A stretch of 17,766 nucleotides of DNA. It comes from Actinomycetes bacterium. Lineage in GTDB: Bacteria > Actinomycetota > Actinomycetes > Propionibacteriales > Propionibacteriaceae. Positions 17,134-17,766 of the stretch are shown piece after piece; the stretch's first letter is position 1; every line of letters begins with the position of its first letter. The stretch is taken from the NCBI GenBank assembly GCA_023387135.1, contig JAEWIK010000182.1, positions 1 through 17,766 of the forward strand, in the 5' to 3' direction. Below the pieces are notes generated by a model, which saw nothing but the letters and a program-made list of their open reading frames with translations, had not been told where the DNA came from and ran no database searches. Made by a program: the position numbers and the translations under genes.

Positions 17134-17766
17134 CTGACGTCCTCTCGAGGGTTCGTGGGATCGGAAGGGACTGTCGTCACTGTGACGCCGGCGTGCCTGA
17201 GGTGGTCGGCCATGGCGGGCGTGAGGGAGGAATCCGTGACGACCTCGGCGACGGCGTCCACGGGCAGCAGCGGCACGGCGCCCTGCCGGGGGAACTTGAG
17301 AGACTCGGTGAGCACCACGACGTGGCGGGCGCGCTGCGCCATCGCCCTGACCGCGGCGGCGCGCAGATGGTTGCCCCCCGTGAAGCCGGCGGCCTCGGTG
17401 TAGCCGTCGATGCCGATGAACAGCCTGTCGACGAAGAAGTTGGCGGCACCCTGCTCGACCAGCGGCCCCACCACCACCTGCGACTCGGGTTGGTAGTCGC
17501 CTCCGAGCAGGACGACCGAGGCCTGGGAGGCGCGGACGTGGTCGGCGATGAAAGCCGAATTGGTGATGATCGTGACGCCGCGGCGGGTGCTGCCGAGCTC
17601 CTCGGCGAGCAGCGCGCAGCACGACCCCGACTCGATCATGACGGTGGCGCCGTTCGGGACGAGGGTCGCCGCCGCGGCGGCGATCCGACGCTTGACGTCG
17701 TAGTGGAAGGCGAGCCTGCTGCGCAGGTCGTCCGGCGCGATGGCCTCCGCGTACCCGTGCTGGCGC
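17130..17766 (-). CDS. DeoR-family transcriptional regulator, 5' end cut by window edge
   Basis: The frame runs to the right edge; the N-terminal helix-turn-helix lies outside, so a start at 17639 within the window is not real. Visible is the DeoR sensor domain: DDLRSRLAFHYDVKRRIAAA, then GATVMIESGSCCALLAEELG (equivalent of the phosphate-binding DxGTT region), TIITNSAFIADHV, VVLLGGDYQPESQVVVGP, FVDRLFIGIDGYTEAAGFTG and HVVVLTESLKF. Known: DeoR regulators usually repress sugar catabolic operons and are released by a phosphosugar. The stop overlaps the start of the glycyl radical enzyme by 4 bp, so the regulator is cotranscribed with its likely target. The effector is unknown. Confidence 0.85.
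   Translation of the reverse strand, partial: RQHGYAEAIAPDDLRSRLAFHYDVKRRIAAAAATLVPNGATVMIESGSCCALLAEELGSTRRGVTIITNSAFIADHVRASQASVVLLGGDYQPESQVVVGPLVEQGAANFFVDRLFIGIDGYTEAAGFTGGNHLRAAAVRAMAQRARHVVVLTESLKFPRQGAVPLLPVDAVAEVVTDSSLTPAMADHLRHAGVTVTTVPSDPTNPREDVR

Noticed and set aside
13834..17403. A 3.6-kb open frame on the plus strand opposite the glycyl radical enzyme and ppgK
   Set aside because: It is antisense to two clear enzymes, has the Arg/Val/Gly/His-rich composition expected from reversed GC-rich codons, and shows no recognisable domain.

Overview
The window is about 17.8 kb of very GC-rich DNA with GTG starts, tight operons and overlapping stop/start codons. Gene content and order point to an actinomycete (Actinomycetota). 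The run aceE / PucR-type regulator / fabD / FAS-II genes / accD is the arrangement known from Mycobacterium tuberculosis (aceE-Rv2242-fabD-acpM-kasA-kasB-accD6), while fabD-fabH-acpP-fabF is the Streptomyces order. The polyphosphate glucokinase and the glycyl radical enzyme suggest a facultative or anaerobic member, possibly Propionibacteriaceae; this placement is inference. There is no sign of a phage, insertion sequence, CRISPR array or plasmid function, and no gene-free stretch reaches 300 bases.

Layout. (1) 1-1875, plus strand: two tandem membrane-anchored von Willebrand A (VWA) proteins, the distal part of a probable MoxR/DUF58/VWA locus cut by the left edge. (2) 2014-2511, plus: a DUF3145 protein whose ribosome-binding site lies inside a long predicted mRNA hairpin. 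(3) 2523-7812, minus: the fatty-acid synthesis operon, transcribed fabD-fabH-acpP-fabF-accD. FabD carries an extra C-terminal biotinyl/lipoyl-like domain with Arg where the modified Lys would be. (4) 7974-9158, minus: a PucR/CdaR-type regulator like Streptomyces FasR. (5) 9425-12187, plus: aceE, the homodimeric pyruvate dehydrogenase E1, divergent from the regulator across a 266-bp region with inverted repeats. (6) 12281-13685, plus: a DUF3052 protein and a lipoprotein tyrosine phosphatase that looks leaderless. (7) 13745-13817: tRNA-Val(UAC). (8) 13819-17766, minus: an operon transcribed as DeoR-type regulator (cut by the right edge), PFL2-type glycyl radical enzyme, then polyphosphate glucokinase.

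How the parts fit. AceE makes acetyl-CoA, the AccD-type carboxyltransferase makes malonyl-CoA, FabD loads malonate onto AcpP, FabH starts chains and FabF extends them. The regulator between them is well placed to tie acetyl-CoA supply to fatty-acid synthesis; palindromes upstream of fabD and between the regulator and aceE are candidate operators. The right-hand operon looks like a sugar or sugar-phosphate pathway: DeoR regulators usually sense phosphosugars, the glycyl radical enzyme has the Cys-Val-Glu active site of dehydratases, and a polyphosphate/ATP glucokinase follows 21 bp later.

The items most worth a second look are the FabD fusion with a lysine-less biotinyl-like domain, the Shine-Dalgarno-sequestering hairpin before the DUF3145 gene, the operator-like repeats around the regulator, and the DeoR-glycyl radical enzyme-ppgK operon with no activating enzyme in view.
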